64,000 nucleotides of DNA from Pseudolysinimonas yzui. Its GTDB lineage: Bacteria; Actinomycetota; Actinomycetes; Actinomycetales; Microbacteriaceae. Position 1 is the first letter of the stretch; each line of letters begins with the position of its first letter. The translations under genes and the position numbers were made by a program. The notes under the pieces were generated by a model. That model searched no databases. It had not been told where the DNA came from and saw nothing but the letters and a program-made list of their open reading frames with translations. Location of the stretch: contig NZ_BNAI01000005.1 of NCBI RefSeq assembly GCF_014653215.1, positions 99,283-163,282 of the forward strand, in the 5' to 3' direction. This document shows, piece by piece, positions 1 through 7,885 of this stretch.

Positions 1-1
1 G

Positions 2-460
2 ATCGGACCCGTCGAGCCCGGCACCTACGACTGGGACGAGCTGCTCGGCGGCGAGTGCCTCGAACCCTACGACGTCACGACGGGGGCGTGGGCCGAGGAG
101 TACACCGTCGTCGACTGCGCCGTGCCGCACGCCGCACAGATGGTCTATCGCGCCTGGTTCCCGGCGGAGCCCGCCGATCCGGAAGACCCGGACGCGGAGC
201 CGGTCTGGGGGGCGTACCCGGGAGCTGCGGCGCTTCAGGCGCAGATCTCGCTGCTCTGCTCGGCTCCCGGCGTCGTCGATCTCGCCGCCGCCGGCGCGTA
301 CAGCGACGCGCAGATCCAAGGGTCGTACCCGATGACCGAAGAGCAGTGGGAGACCGACCCCTCGTACTACTGCTTCGTCAGCCGGTCGTCGGGCGAGCCG
401 CTCACCACGTCGGTCGCGATTCCGCGCGCGCCGGCCGAGCCCGCCCAACCGGCACCGTAG
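2..460 (+). CDS. Septum formation family protein, 5'-truncated
   Basis: The reading frame is open from the first bases of the window to a TAG at 458-460, so the N-terminus lies outside. The visible part has the pattern of the actinobacterial Septum_form domain: a Gly-Glu-Cys-Leu-Glu-Pro stretch, then an Asp-Cys before Pro-His-Ala-Ala-Gln, and further paired cysteines near LLCSAP and YYCF. Members are secreted or membrane-anchored extracytoplasmic proteins of unclear role, named from a proposed part in septum formation. The stop codon abuts the first copy of the dispersed hairpin repeat, which separates it from the convergent methyltransferase gene. The domain call is from recognition of the Cys pattern; function is not established. 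Confidence 0.7.
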   Translation: MGPVEPGTYDWDELLGGECLEPYDVTTGAWAEEYTVVDCAVPHAAQMVYRAWFPAEPADPEDPDAEPVWGAYPGAAALQAQISLLCSAPGVVDLAAAGAYSDAQIQGSYPMTEEQWETDPSYYCFVSRSSGEPLTTSVAIPRAPAEPAQPAP

Positions 461-493
461 GTCTCGACACGCCGCTGCGCGGCTACTCGACCA
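460..493 (+). repeat. Dispersed hairpin repeat, copy 1
   Basis: Conserved left flank GGTCTCGACACG, a central stem (GCCGC, TGC loop, GCGGC) and right flank CTACTCGACCA. It lies between two convergent genes. On the minus strand it encodes the last three codons (Leu-Val-Glu) and stop of the methyltransferase. It probably works as a bidirectional terminator or a REP-like element; five further copies occur in the window. Confidence 0.8.
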
Positions 494-1337
494 GCGAGAT
501 CATTCGAGCGCCGGGGAGCCGGGCGCGCATCACCGCGATCGCCTCGGGGCTCTCGTCGACCAGCAGGTAGCGGCGGCCGAGCGCCGCCGCGACCGCCCCC
601 GTCGTGCCCGACCCGGCGAACAGGTCGAGCACCGCGTCGCCGGGAGCGCTCGACGCCTGCACGATGCGGCGCAGGATGCCCTCCGGTTTCTGCGTCGCAT
701 ACCCGGTGCGCTCGGCTCCGTTGGTGGGCACGATCGTGTGCCACCAGACATCCGTCGGCAGCTTGCCGCGTTCCGCCTTCTCGGGGGTGACCAGCCCCGG
801 CGCCATATAGGGCTCGCGGTCGACCGTCGCGCTGTCGAAGTAGTAGCGGTCGGGGTCTTTCACGTAGACGAGGATCGTGTCGTGCTTCGACGGCCAGCGC
901 CTCGTCGACTTGCCGCCGTAGTCGTACGCCCAGATGATCTCGTTGAGGAAGCACTCCCGGCCGAACAGCCGGTCGAGGGCGACCTTGGCGTAGTGGGCTT
1001 CGCGGTAATCGAGGTGCAGATACAAGGTGCCGGCGTCATCCAGCAGTCGCCGTGCCTCGATGAGCCGCGGCTCCAGGAATGCCCAGTAGTCGTCGAAGGT
1101 GTCGGCGTACCGCGACACGGCGCCCCGCTCGGCGGTGTAACTGCGGCCACCGAACCCGACGCGCCCTTCTTCGGCACGGGTCACCGTCATCCGCTGCCGG
1201 CGCTGCGTCTTGCCGGTGTTGAACGGCGGGTCGAGGTAGATCAGCCGGAACGCCCCGTCGGGCAGCCCGCGCGCGACGTCGAGGTTGTCGCCGTGCACGA
1301 TCGTGTCGGCATCCCCGGGCTGCCAGATCGGGGTCAC
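483..1337 (-). CDS. DNA methyltransferase (beta-class, N6-adenine or N4-cytosine)
   Basis: A 284-residue protein with the catalytic DPPF motif IV at residues 36-39 and the AdoMet-binding motif I FAGSGTT at about 240-246. This order (IV before I) marks the beta class of amino-methyltransferases that modify adenine N6 or cytosine N4 in DNA. No restriction endonuclease, specificity subunit or Vsr-like gene is visible nearby, so it looks solitary. Its ATG at 1335-1337 overlaps the stop of the upstream HAD gene by four bases (ATGA), so the two are translationally coupled. The last codons and the stop come from the hairpin repeat at 460-493. Recognition sequence cannot be read from the protein. Confidence 0.85.
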   Translation of the reverse strand: MTPIWQPGDADTIVHGDNLDVARGLPDGAFRLIYLDPPFNTGKTQRRQRMTVTRAEEGRVGFGGRSYTAERGAVSRYADTFDDYWAFLEPRLIEARRLLDDAGTLYLHLDYREAHYAKVALDRLFGRECFLNEIIWAYDYGGKSTRRWPSKHDTILVYVKDPDRYYFDSATVDREPYMAPGLVTPEKAERGKLPTDVWWHTIVPTNGAERTGYATQKPEGILRRIVQASSAPGDAVLDLFAGSGTTGAVAAALGRRYLLVDESPEAIAVMRARLPGARMISLVE

Positions 1338-2110
1338 GAGTCGAGCAGCTCGTGCACTCCGGTGAGGATCTCATCGGGGCGGAACGGGTAGCGCTCGATC
1401 TCCGTCTGGTCGGCGATGCCGGTGAGCACGAGGATGGTGTGCAGCCCGGCCTCGATGCCGGCGACGATGTCGGTGTCCATGCGGTCGCCGATCATCGCGG
1501 TCGACTCGCTGTGTGCGCCGATGCGGTTCATCGCCGAGCGGAACATCATCGGGTTCGGCTTTCCGACGACGTAGGGCTCCTTGCCGGTCGCCTTCGAGAT
1601 GAGGGCGCTGACCGCACCCGTTGCCGGAAGCACGCCGTCCGCACTCGGACCGGTGGCATCCGGGTTGGTCGCGATGAAGCGCGAGCCCGCGTTGATGAGC
1701 CGGATCGCGCGGGTGATCGCCTCGAACGAGTAGTTGCGGGTCTCGCCGACGACGACGTAGTCGGGTGCCGTTTCGGTGAGGATGAAGCCCACCTCGTGCA
1801 GCGCGTTCGTCATCCCCGACTCGCCGATGACGAACGCCGAGCCGCCCGGGATCTGCGACGCGCAGAAGTCGGCGGTGGCGAGCGCGGAAGTCCAGATGCG
1901 GTCTTCGGGCACGTTCAGGCCCGAGGCCCGAAGCCGCGCGGCGAGGTCGCGCGGGGTGAAGATCGAGTTGTTGGTGAGCACCAGGAACGGGGTGTCGGTC
2001 TCGGTCCAGCGCCGGATGAGGTCGGCCGCTCCCGGAAGGGGCGTGTTCTCGTGGACGAGCACCCCGTCCATGTCGGTGAGCCAGCTCGTGATCTCGCTGC
2101 GGTCGCGCAT
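1334..2110 (-). CDS. HAD-superfamily phosphatase, NagD-like
   Basis: About 258 residues. Motif I is DMDGVL near residue 10, motif II is the LTNNS stretch near residue 45, and the C-terminal GDRMDTD supplies the acidic motif IV. The Lys of the VVGKPNP stretch is motif III. This is the pattern of the IIA subclass of HAD phosphatases (NagD, PNPase-like, phosphoglycolate phosphatase), which hydrolyse small phosphate esters in the cytoplasm; the substrate is unknown. The chosen start is the ATG at 2108-2110. A second ATG at 2132-2134 would overlap the divergent gene start. It overlaps the downstream methyltransferase by four bases. Confidence 0.85.
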   Translation of the reverse strand: MRDRSEITSWLTDMDGVLVHENTPLPGAADLIRRWTETDTPFLVLTNNSIFTPRDLAARLRASGLNVPEDRIWTSALATADFCASQIPGGSAFVIGESGMTNALHEVGFILTETAPDYVVVGETRNYSFEAITRAIRLINAGSRFIATNPDATGPSADGVLPATGAVSALISKATGKEPYVVGKPNPMMFRSAMNRIGAHSESTAMIGDRMDTDIVAGIEAGLHTILVLTGIADQTEIERYPFRPDEILTGVHELLDS

Positions 2111-2132
2111 GAGTCGATCGTAGAGTCGGCGC

Positions 2133-2747
2133 ATGGACGCGGAGCGACGGATCGGAGTGGGGCCGTGGCCCGGCGGGCGCGACGCCTGGCCCACCGACCC
2201 CCGGTACGACCCCGAGCTGCTCGAGCACGGCGACACCCGCAACGTCGTCGACGCCTACCGGTACTGGTCGATGGACGCGATCGTCGCCGACCTCGACACC
2301 CGCCGCCGCGGCTTCCACGTCGCGATCGAGAACTGGCAGCACGACATGAACATCGGGTCGATCGTGCGCACCGCCAACGCGTTCCTCGCCGCCGAGGTGC
2401 ACATCGTCGGGCACCGGCGCTGGAACCGGCGTGGCGCGATGGTGACCGACCGCTACCAGCACATCCGCGAGCATCCGGATGTCGCCGACCTCGTCGCCTG
2501 GGCGCGCGCCGAGGGCCTGCCGATCGTCGCGGTCGACAACGTCGACGGGTCGGTCGACGTGCGGGACGCCGACATCCCGGAGCGCTGCGTGCTGCTGTTC
2601 GGCCAGGAGGGTCCGGGGCTCACCGCCGAGGCGCTCGCCGCCGCCGACGTCGTCGTCGAAATCGCGCAGGCGGGCTCGACCCGGTCGATCAACGCGGGGG
2701 CCGCCGCCGCGATCGTGATGCACGAGTGGGTGCGCCGCCACACCTGA
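2133..2747 (+). CDS. TrmH/SpoU-family RNA 2'-O-methyltransferase
   Basis: A 204-residue protein with the three SPOUT motifs: NIGSIVRTANAF (motif 1), FGQEGPGL at about 156-163 (motif 2) and GSTRSINAGAAAAI near 181 (motif 3). The family transfers a methyl group from AdoMet to a ribose 2'-hydroxyl in tRNA or rRNA; the target is not evident. It is transcribed divergently from the HAD gene. There is no Shine-Dalgarno sequence. Instead TAGAGT at 2121-2126 ends six bases before the ATG, suggesting a leaderless transcript. The long antisense frame on the other strand is a codon shadow. Confidence 0.88.
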   Translation: MDAERRIGVGPWPGGRDAWPTDPRYDPELLEHGDTRNVVDAYRYWSMDAIVADLDTRRRGFHVAIENWQHDMNIGSIVRTANAFLAAEVHIVGHRRWNRRGAMVTDRYQHIREHPDVADLVAWARAEGLPIVAVDNVDGSVDVRDADIPERCVLLFGQEGPGLTAEALAAADVVVEIAQAGSTRSINAGAAAAIVMHEWVRRHT

Positions 2748-2812
2748 TGAGCGCGCGAGCCTTCGGGGGCTTATGATTGCCGGAACTTTCCCGGGCGCGC
2801 AAAGGAGCCGTG

Positions 2813-2986
2813 ATGGCGGAGACGGTCGAGCCTGCTGAGGCCCGCATCCCGGTTTCTGTCGCGCCCACCGCACCCGCGCGACCGAGGATGCCGGCGGCCT
2901 TCGCCAGCGCGCTCGCGGGTGCCGCCCTGCTCGTCGGCACCGTCGTCACGATCGTCATCGTCGTCTCCGCGACCACCGGCGGCTAG
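2813..2986 (+). CDS. Small single-pass membrane protein
   Basis: 57 residues: a Pro/Ala-rich N-terminal stretch of about 28 residues followed by one hydrophobic segment (ALAGAALLVGTVVTIVIVVS) near the C-terminus. The start ATG has a clear AAAGGAG ribosome-binding site at the correct distance, and a TATGAT -10-like hexamer lies at 2773-2778, so it appears to have its own promoter. I do not recognise a family. An upstream in-frame ATG would add 12 residues but has no such site. Confidence 0.6.
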   Translation: MAETVEPAEARIPVSVAPTAPARPRMPAAFASALAGAALLVGTVVTIVIVVSATTGG

Positions 2987-3081
2987 CCCGGTGGGGCATC
3001 CGGAGGACGCCGTGGGGGACACCGCCGGCGCTCGTGTTTCGCAGATGTTTCTCTCCGGTGTGCAAGCCGTGAGAGTCCTGA

Positions 3082-3098
3082 ACCCCCCTTTTGGGTGA
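3082..3098 (+). promoter_or_regulatory. EPS-locus box A (ACCCCCCTTTTGGGTGA)
   Basis: A partly palindromic box in the upstream region of the sugar transferase gene. TAGCGT (a possible -10) follows at 3113-3118. Closely related boxes occur at 8868-8886, 12682-12698 and 19654-19671, all near starts of transcription units in the polysaccharide locus. It may be an operator for a shared regulator; this is inferred from recurrence only. Confidence 0.45.
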
Positions 3099-3175
3099 CA
3101 GCCCTCCCGGGTTAGCGTCGAGTGAGGAATCTCCCCGGGGGGTCGGGGCCATCACTTTTCCAAGGGGGGAACCGC

Positions 3176-4684
3176 ATGTCTATTGCTGTGCGCCGACAGA
3201 GTGTCGGCGGTTCACTGCTCGCCCGCGACGGGGTGCCGTCCTGGCAGCTCCACTACGGGTTGCGCCTGATCTACAGCGACTTCCTGGTCGTGGTCAGCGC
3301 CGTCTTCGGTGCCCAGCTGTTGTGGGTGCGCGTGCGCAGCTTCCTCGCCGGGGAGCCCGTTCCCGCCGACGGCGCGCAGCCGTTCGCGACCGTCTACTCG
3401 GTGTGCCTGATCGTCGCCTGGCTCGGGATGCTGGCGCTGCTCGGCAGCCGCGACCCGCGGATCGCGGGCACCGGCGGCGGCGAATATCGCCGCGTCATCG
3501 TCGCGTCGCTGACCACGTTCGGTGGCCTGGCGATCGTCGTCTACCTCTTCAACCTGCAGCTGGCGCGCGGCTACTTCCTCATCGCCCTCCCCATCGGCCT
3601 CGCCGCCCTGCTGCTCGTGCGTCACCTGTGGCGGTCGTGGCTTCAGGCCCAGCGTCGCGAGGGCGGCTACTCGGCCAACGTCGTGCTGGCCGGCGGCCCC
3701 GAGTCGGTCGCGCACCTCGCCCGCGAGCTGGGGCGGATGCCGGAGGCCGGCTTCCGAGTCGTCGGCGCCTGCCTGCCGTCCGGCCGGGAAGACGACCTCG
3801 CCCGGGAGCTCGAGCTGATCGACACCGGCCCGATCCGGATCGTCGGCGACGTGGATCACGTCTTCGAGGCCGTCGAGCAGCTCGAAGCCGACACCGTCAT
3901 CATCACCAGCTCCGACGAGCTGTCGCCGCAGAAGGTGCGGGAGCTGAGCTGGAAGCTGGAGCCGGGCAACCAGCACCTCATCGTCGCGCCCGCGCTGACC
4001 GACATCGGCGGCCCCCGCATCCACATCCGCCCGGTCGCCGGCCTGCCGCTCGTGCACGTCGAGACCCCGCGGTATCGCGGCGGGAAGCTGCACAGCAAGC
4101 GCCTGTTCGACGTCGTCGCGTCGGCGCTGCTCATCCTGATGCTCTCGCCGGTGCTGGTCGCCGTCGTCGCGGCGATCAAGCTCACCGATCCCGGGCCGGT
4201 GCTGTTCCGGCAGCGTCGGGTCGGCAGGAACGGCCGGCCGTTCCAGATGCTCAAGTTCCGCACGATGGTGGTGGATGCCGAAGCGCGTCTCGCCGAGCTG
4301 CGTGCGCTCGCCGATGCCGGCAACGACATCCTGTTCAAGATGCGCGACGACCCGCGGGTGACTCCGGTGGGCCGCTTCCTGCGTCGCTACAGCCTCGACG
4401 AGCTGCCCCAGCTGTTCAACGTGCTGCTCGGCGAGATGTCGCTCATCGGGCCGCGCCCGCCGCTCGCCTCGGAGGTCGAGGAGTACGAGCACCACGTGCA
4501 CCGGCGCTTCCTCGTGAAGCCGGGCATCACCGGCCTCTGGCAGGTGAACGGGCGCAGCAACCTCTCATGGGAGGAGAGCGTTCGGCTCGACCTCTACTAC
4601 GTCGAGAACTGGACGCTGACCGGCGACCTCGCCATCCTCTTCCGCACCGCGCGGGCCGTCGTGGCACGTGACGGCGCGTATTGA
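3176..4684 (+). CDS. Polyprenyl-phosphate sugar phosphotransferase (EPS-initiating)
   Basis: 502 residues. The N-terminal half has several membrane segments and a NAD-binding-like CoA-binding-fold region (VVLAGGPESVAHLARELG). The C-terminal catalytic domain (about 305-502) has the bacterial sugar transferase motifs: KRLFDVVAS, DPGPVLFRQRRVG, KFRTM, LDELPQLFNVLLGEMSLIGPRP and PGITGLWQVNGRS. This family moves a sugar-1-phosphate from a nucleotide sugar to undecaprenyl phosphate, the first step of polymer assembly, at the cytoplasmic face of the membrane. The ATG at 3176 follows an AAGGGGGGAA site. It heads the polysaccharide locus and precedes UDP-glucose dehydrogenase by about 60 bases. Confidence 0.92.
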   Translation: MSIAVRRQSVGGSLLARDGVPSWQLHYGLRLIYSDFLVVVSAVFGAQLLWVRVRSFLAGEPVPADGAQPFATVYSVCLIVAWLGMLALLGSRDPRIAGTGGGEYRRVIVASLTTFGGLAIVVYLFNLQLARGYFLIALPIGLAALLLVRHLWRSWLQAQRREGGYSANVVLAGGPESVAHLARELGRMPEAGFRVVGACLPSGREDDLARELELIDTGPIRIVGDVDHVFEAVEQLEADTVIITSSDELSPQKVRELSWKLEPGNQHLIVAPALTDIGGPRIHIRPVAGLPLVHVETPRYRGGKLHSKRLFDVVASALLILMLSPVLVAVVAAIKLTDPGPVLFRQRRVGRNGRPFQMLKFRTMVVDAEARLAELRALADAGNDILFKMRDDPRVTPVGRFLRRYSLDELPQLFNVLLGEMSLIGPRPPLASEVEEYEHHVHRRFLVKPGITGLWQVNGRSNLSWEESVRLDLYYVENWTLTGDLAILFRTARAVVARDGAY

Positions 4685-4745
4685 CCAGGAGTTCTCTCAT
4701 CGGCAACCCGGCGATGAGACATTCAGCCTTTATGAAGGAGCAGAC

Positions 4746-6083
4746 ATGCGGATGACGGTGATCGGCTGCGGCTATCTCGGAGCGGTGCACGCGGCGAGCA
4801 TGGCGGAACTCGGCCACGACGTCGTCGGGATCGACGTCGACGAGGCGAAGATCGCGGCACTCGCCAGCGGGCTGCCGCCCTTCTTCGAGCCGGGGCTGCC
4901 CGAACTGCTCGACCGCGCCCTCGCAACCGGGCGCCTGCGGTTCACGACCGACTACGCCGAGGCCCGCGGCAACGCGGTGCACTTCGTCGCCGTCGGCACG
5001 CCGCAGCAGCCGGGGGCACTCGCCGCCGACCTGAAGTACGTGCACGCCGCCGCCGACGCCCTCGCCCCGGTGCTCACCCCGGGTGACCTCGTGGTGGGCA
5101 AGTCGACGGTGCCCGTCGGCACCGCCCGCGCGCTGGCCGCGCGGCTCGAGGGCACGGGTGCGGTCGTCGCCTGGAACCCCGAGTTCCTGCGCGAAGGCTT
5201 CGCGATCGAAGACACCCTGCATCCCGATCGGCTGGTCTACGGCCTGCCCGACGAGCCCGACTCGCGTGACCTGGTGCGGGCGACCCTCGACGAGGTGTAC
5301 GCCGCGACGATCGCCGACGGCACACCGGTCGTGGCAACCGACCTCGAGACCGCGGAACTGGTGAAGTCGGCCGCGAACGCGTTCCTCGCCACGAAGATCT
5401 CGTTCATCAACGCGATGGCCGAGGTGTGCGAGGCCGCCGGCGCCGACGTGACGCAACTCGCGGACGCCATCGGGCACGACGCTCGCATCGGTCGCCGCTT
5501 CCTCAACGCGGGTCTCGGCTTCGGCGGTGGCTGCCTGCCGAAGGACATCCGGGCGTTCATGGCCCGGGCCGGCGAGCTCGGGGCCGACCAGGCGCTCACC
5601 TTCCTGCGCGAGGTCGACCAGATCAACATGCGCCGCCGCTCCCGCGCCGTCGACCTCGCCCGCGAGGCGCTCGGCGGCTCGGTGCTCGGCCGCAAGATCG
5701 CCGTGCTCGGGCTGGCGTTCAAGCCCGACTCCGACGACGTGCGGGACTCGCCCGCGCTCAACGTCGCGGCCCAGCTCGCCCTCCAGGGCGCGTCGGTGCT
5801 ATGCCACGACCCGCGCGCGATCGAGAACTCCCGCCGCCGCTTCCCGGAACTCAGCTACGTCGCGACGATCGCCGAGGCGGTGCGCGACGCGGATGCCGTC
5901 ATGGTGCTGACCGAGTGGAACGACTACCGCGAACTCGACCCCGTGCTGCTCGCGGAGCAGGTCGCCCAGCCGATCGTCATCGACGGGCGCAATTGCCTCG
6001 ACTCCGCCGCCTGGCGTGCCGCGGGGTGGCGTTACCGGGCGCTCGGGCGGCCGCGTGAGGCGCTGGTCCCGGCGTTCGCGTAG
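4746..6083 (+). CDS. ugd: UDP-glucose 6-dehydrogenase
   Basis: 445 residues. The Rossmann motif GCGYLG is at 7-12; the central domain has the GFGGGCLPKD loop with catalytic Cys263; the C-terminal UDP-binding part carries LGLAFKPDSDDVRDSPAL. The enzyme oxidises UDP-glucose twice with NAD to UDP-glucuronate, a precursor for acidic polysaccharides. Its place just after the initiating transferase fits supply of glucuronate or derived sugars to the polymer. The start ATG has an AAGGAG site five bases upstream; an in-frame ATG-like start 78 bases earlier overlaps the preceding gene and lacks such a site. Confidence 0.93.
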   Translation: MRMTVIGCGYLGAVHAASMAELGHDVVGIDVDEAKIAALASGLPPFFEPGLPELLDRALATGRLRFTTDYAEARGNAVHFVAVGTPQQPGALAADLKYVHAAADALAPVLTPGDLVVGKSTVPVGTARALAARLEGTGAVVAWNPEFLREGFAIEDTLHPDRLVYGLPDEPDSRDLVRATLDEVYAATIADGTPVVATDLETAELVKSAANAFLATKISFINAMAEVCEAAGADVTQLADAIGHDARIGRRFLNAGLGFGGGCLPKDIRAFMARAGELGADQALTFLREVDQINMRRRSRAVDLAREALGGSVLGRKIAVLGLAFKPDSDDVRDSPALNVAAQLALQGASVLCHDPRAIENSRRRFPELSYVATIAEAVRDADAVMVLTEWNDYRELDPVLLAEQVAQPIVIDGRNCLDSAAWRAAGWRYRALGRPREALVPAFA

Positions 6084-6260
6084 GCGAGTCTGTCCGATTC
6101 ACGGAATGCCCAGCTGGCGACTGTGACTCTCTACCCGCTAAGTTGAGCCAACTTCGACGGTGTGACGAAGCCAGGCTTGCAAGCGGATGTTGCAGCTTGC
6201 CCGAAACAGAAGCGATAGCGTTCGCTGGAGCGGGCTGCGCATGTTGCTGGTAGGACGACG
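6084..6260. other. Intergenic region of lower GC with a small inverted repeat
   Basis: No gene is seen. The composition shifts visibly towards A and T compared with the neighbours. A perfect inverted repeat AAGTTG-AGC-CAACTT lies at 6140-6154, and the palindrome GCTTGCAAGC follows downstream. These may be a terminator remnant or an operator for the next gene. The region belongs to the atypical patch that includes the following lipoprotein gene. Confidence 0.4.
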
Positions 6261-6767
6261 ATGAAGCCCGAGTACGACGACAGGCGTCAAGACGGACACC
6301 AGTGGGCGGCCTTGCTCCCGAAGCTCTTGACCGTCTTCGCCGCCTCATTGCTACTCACGAGTTGCGTCCTTGCTGAAAGCTTTGCCGAGGGGCCTCTGGC
6401 AGTCCGGGACTCTGGGGGGTCGCTCCAGATCGCAGTCTGTGACGAACTTGATGTGGTTGAGATCGAGGGCGACGTCCGTACCTCTGGTGGTGACTCGCCC
6501 TGGGAAACGTTTCTCTTGATCAGCGGCAATGCAAACCTGGCGCGCGGAACGAGCTTCTCTTCAATGTCGATCCCCGAGGGTCTCGTCGGCCGTTTCGATG
6601 ATCTTGACGCGGCAGGCATTGATTCCCTCTTCTTTAGTGTCGAGGGCGCCGACGACAGTGCTGACGGAGGCTTCACGTTCAGTGCCTACTTTGAAGTGGA
6701 CGGCTCCCTCCCGACCACTGGATGGCTGCAGACGGGCGGCAAGGTGACGGAAGAGCCATGCGGATAG
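6261..6767 (+). CDS. Putative lipoprotein of unknown function, atypical composition
   Basis: 168 residues with a charged N-terminus, a hydrophobic stretch and a lipobox-like LLTSC ending at Cys35, so it is probably exported and lipid-anchored. The mature part is acidic and Ser/Gly/Asp-rich, with two more cysteines that could form a disulfide. No family is recognised. The gene and its flanks are clearly lower in GC than the rest of the window, and codon use includes many A- or T-ending codons. That suggests recent acquisition into the polysaccharide locus. The start is uncertain because no good ribosome-binding site is visible. Confidence 0.55.
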   Translation: MKPEYDDRRQDGHQWAALLPKLLTVFAASLLLTSCVLAESFAEGPLAVRDSGGSLQIAVCDELDVVEIEGDVRTSGGDSPWETFLLISGNANLARGTSFSSMSIPEGLVGRFDDLDAAGIDSLFFSVEGADDSADGGFTFSAYFEVDGSLPTTGWLQTGGKVTEEPCG

Positions 6768-6788
6768 GGCAGGGATCGTTCCAGTTTG

Positions 6789-6828
6789 GGTGACGGCGTC
6801 ACCGCTCCTTGTGACCCGCCCCGGGTGA
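6789..6828. other. Inverted repeats between convergent genes
   Basis: GGTGACGGCGTCACC (6789-6803) is a perfect palindrome around a 3-base centre. ACCCGCCCCGGGTGA (6814-6828) resembles the EPS-locus box. They lie between the lipoprotein and the convergent glycosyltransferase, so a terminator role is as likely as a regulatory one. Confidence 0.35.
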
Positions 6829-6856
6829 ATCGCCCTAGGTCGTCAACCGACCGCGG

Positions 6857-7885
6857 TCAGCGAGTCGATGCTCTTGCGTAGGCGTCGCGCACAGCTGTTG
6901 TCATCGCCGTGGCGCTGGAAACAACGGCAACGGCGGCGGTGCGGCGAGCGACCCTCCGCGCGTAGGCGGGGTCGCTGAAATATCGGGTCACGGCCCCGGC
7001 GAGCTGATCCGGGCGCTCGCCGGCGAGGGCGTAGCCGAGCGAGTTCATGCTCGGGATGTCGCGCGCGAGCACCGGGGTCCCGAGCGTGGCCGCCTCGATC
7101 GTCGAGAGCGGGCCACCCTCCCACGCTGCCGAGTGCAGGTAGAGCCGCGCCTGCGCAACCCGCCGCGCTGCCTGCTCGGGCGGGGTCCACCCGGTCACCT
7201 CGACTCCAGCGCGAACCAGGGCGTCGCGGGCATCCGGGTCGCCGTCGCCGATCCACACGTACCGCCACGGCTGCTCTCGGGTTGAGGCAGCGACTGCCGC
7301 GAACAGCCCCGGATCCTTCTGCGGCGAGATGCGTCCGACCATCACGACCTCGGCGGGGTCACTTGGCGGGGCACGCGTTGCGGGCGCCTCGAACGGTGCC
7401 GGGTTGAGCGCGAGGGCCACCGGCACCCGGGAGCTCAGTCGGCGACTGAGCGACGCTTCGCGTCCGCTCACCGCGACGACGGCGCGGGTGCGGCGAGCCA
7501 GCAGCCACTCGATCGCGGCGAAGCCGGCCCGGGGAACGGCGCCGAGGTCGCGGCGCTCCATCGCGTAGCAGTGCGGCGAGTAGACGATCGCCGTACCAAG
7601 CGGCAGCACGGCGCGGGCCGCCCCGGCGAAGCTGGAGTGCAGGTGCACGATGTCGGGTCGCTCCTGCCGTACCTTGCGCACCAGCCGCACGAAGAAGCCC
7701 GCGAGGCCGCCCGCGTAGTGCTCGTGCTCCACCGGGCGTGACCAGGAGTAGGTCGACTGCCCGTCGCGAGCGCGAGAGAAGACGGCGTGCTCGACCTCGG
7801 GCAGGTGGTCGACGTAGTTGGCGATCGCCGACTGCACGCCGCCGCCGAGCGCTTCGGTCACGTGCAGCACGCGCATGGCGGTCAC
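6857..7885 (-). CDS. Glycosyltransferase, GT4-type
   Basis: 342 residues with a two-domain GT-B layout. The N-terminal part starts MRVLHVTEALGGGVQSAI and contains DIVHLHSSFAG. The C-terminal part has VVMVGRISPQKDP, then the donor-binding segment LHSAAWEGGPLSTIEAATLGTPVLA, in place of the usual E-x7-E signature region. It should transfer a sugar from a nucleotide donor to a growing lipid-linked oligosaccharide at the inner membrane face. It is the last gene of the minus-strand glycosyltransferase block and overlaps the preceding gene by four bases (ATGA). Confidence 0.85.
   Translation of the reverse strand: MTAMRVLHVTEALGGGVQSAIANYVDHLPEVEHAVFSRARDGQSTYSWSRPVEHEHYAGGLAGFFVRLVRKVRQERPDIVHLHSSFAGAARAVLPLGTAIVYSPHCYAMERRDLGAVPRAGFAAIEWLLARRTRAVVAVSGREASLSRRLSSRVPVALALNPAPFEAPATRAPPSDPAEVVMVGRISPQKDPGLFAAVAASTREQPWRYVWIGDGDPDARDALVRAGVEVTGWTPPEQAARRVAQARLYLHSAAWEGGPLSTIEAATLGTPVLARDIPSMNSLGYALAGERPDQLAGAVTRYFSDPAYARRVARRTAAVAVVSSATAMTTAVRDAYARASTR

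Noticed and set aside
1352..2776. A 474-codon plus-strand frame opposite the HAD gene
   Set aside because: The HAD motifs and the TrmH motifs on the two real frames explain the DNA; this frame has no motif.
2777..2812. Upstream ATG for the small membrane protein at 2813
   Set aside because: It lies next to the TATGAT promoter element and has no ribosome-binding site, while the downstream ATG has AAAGGAG.
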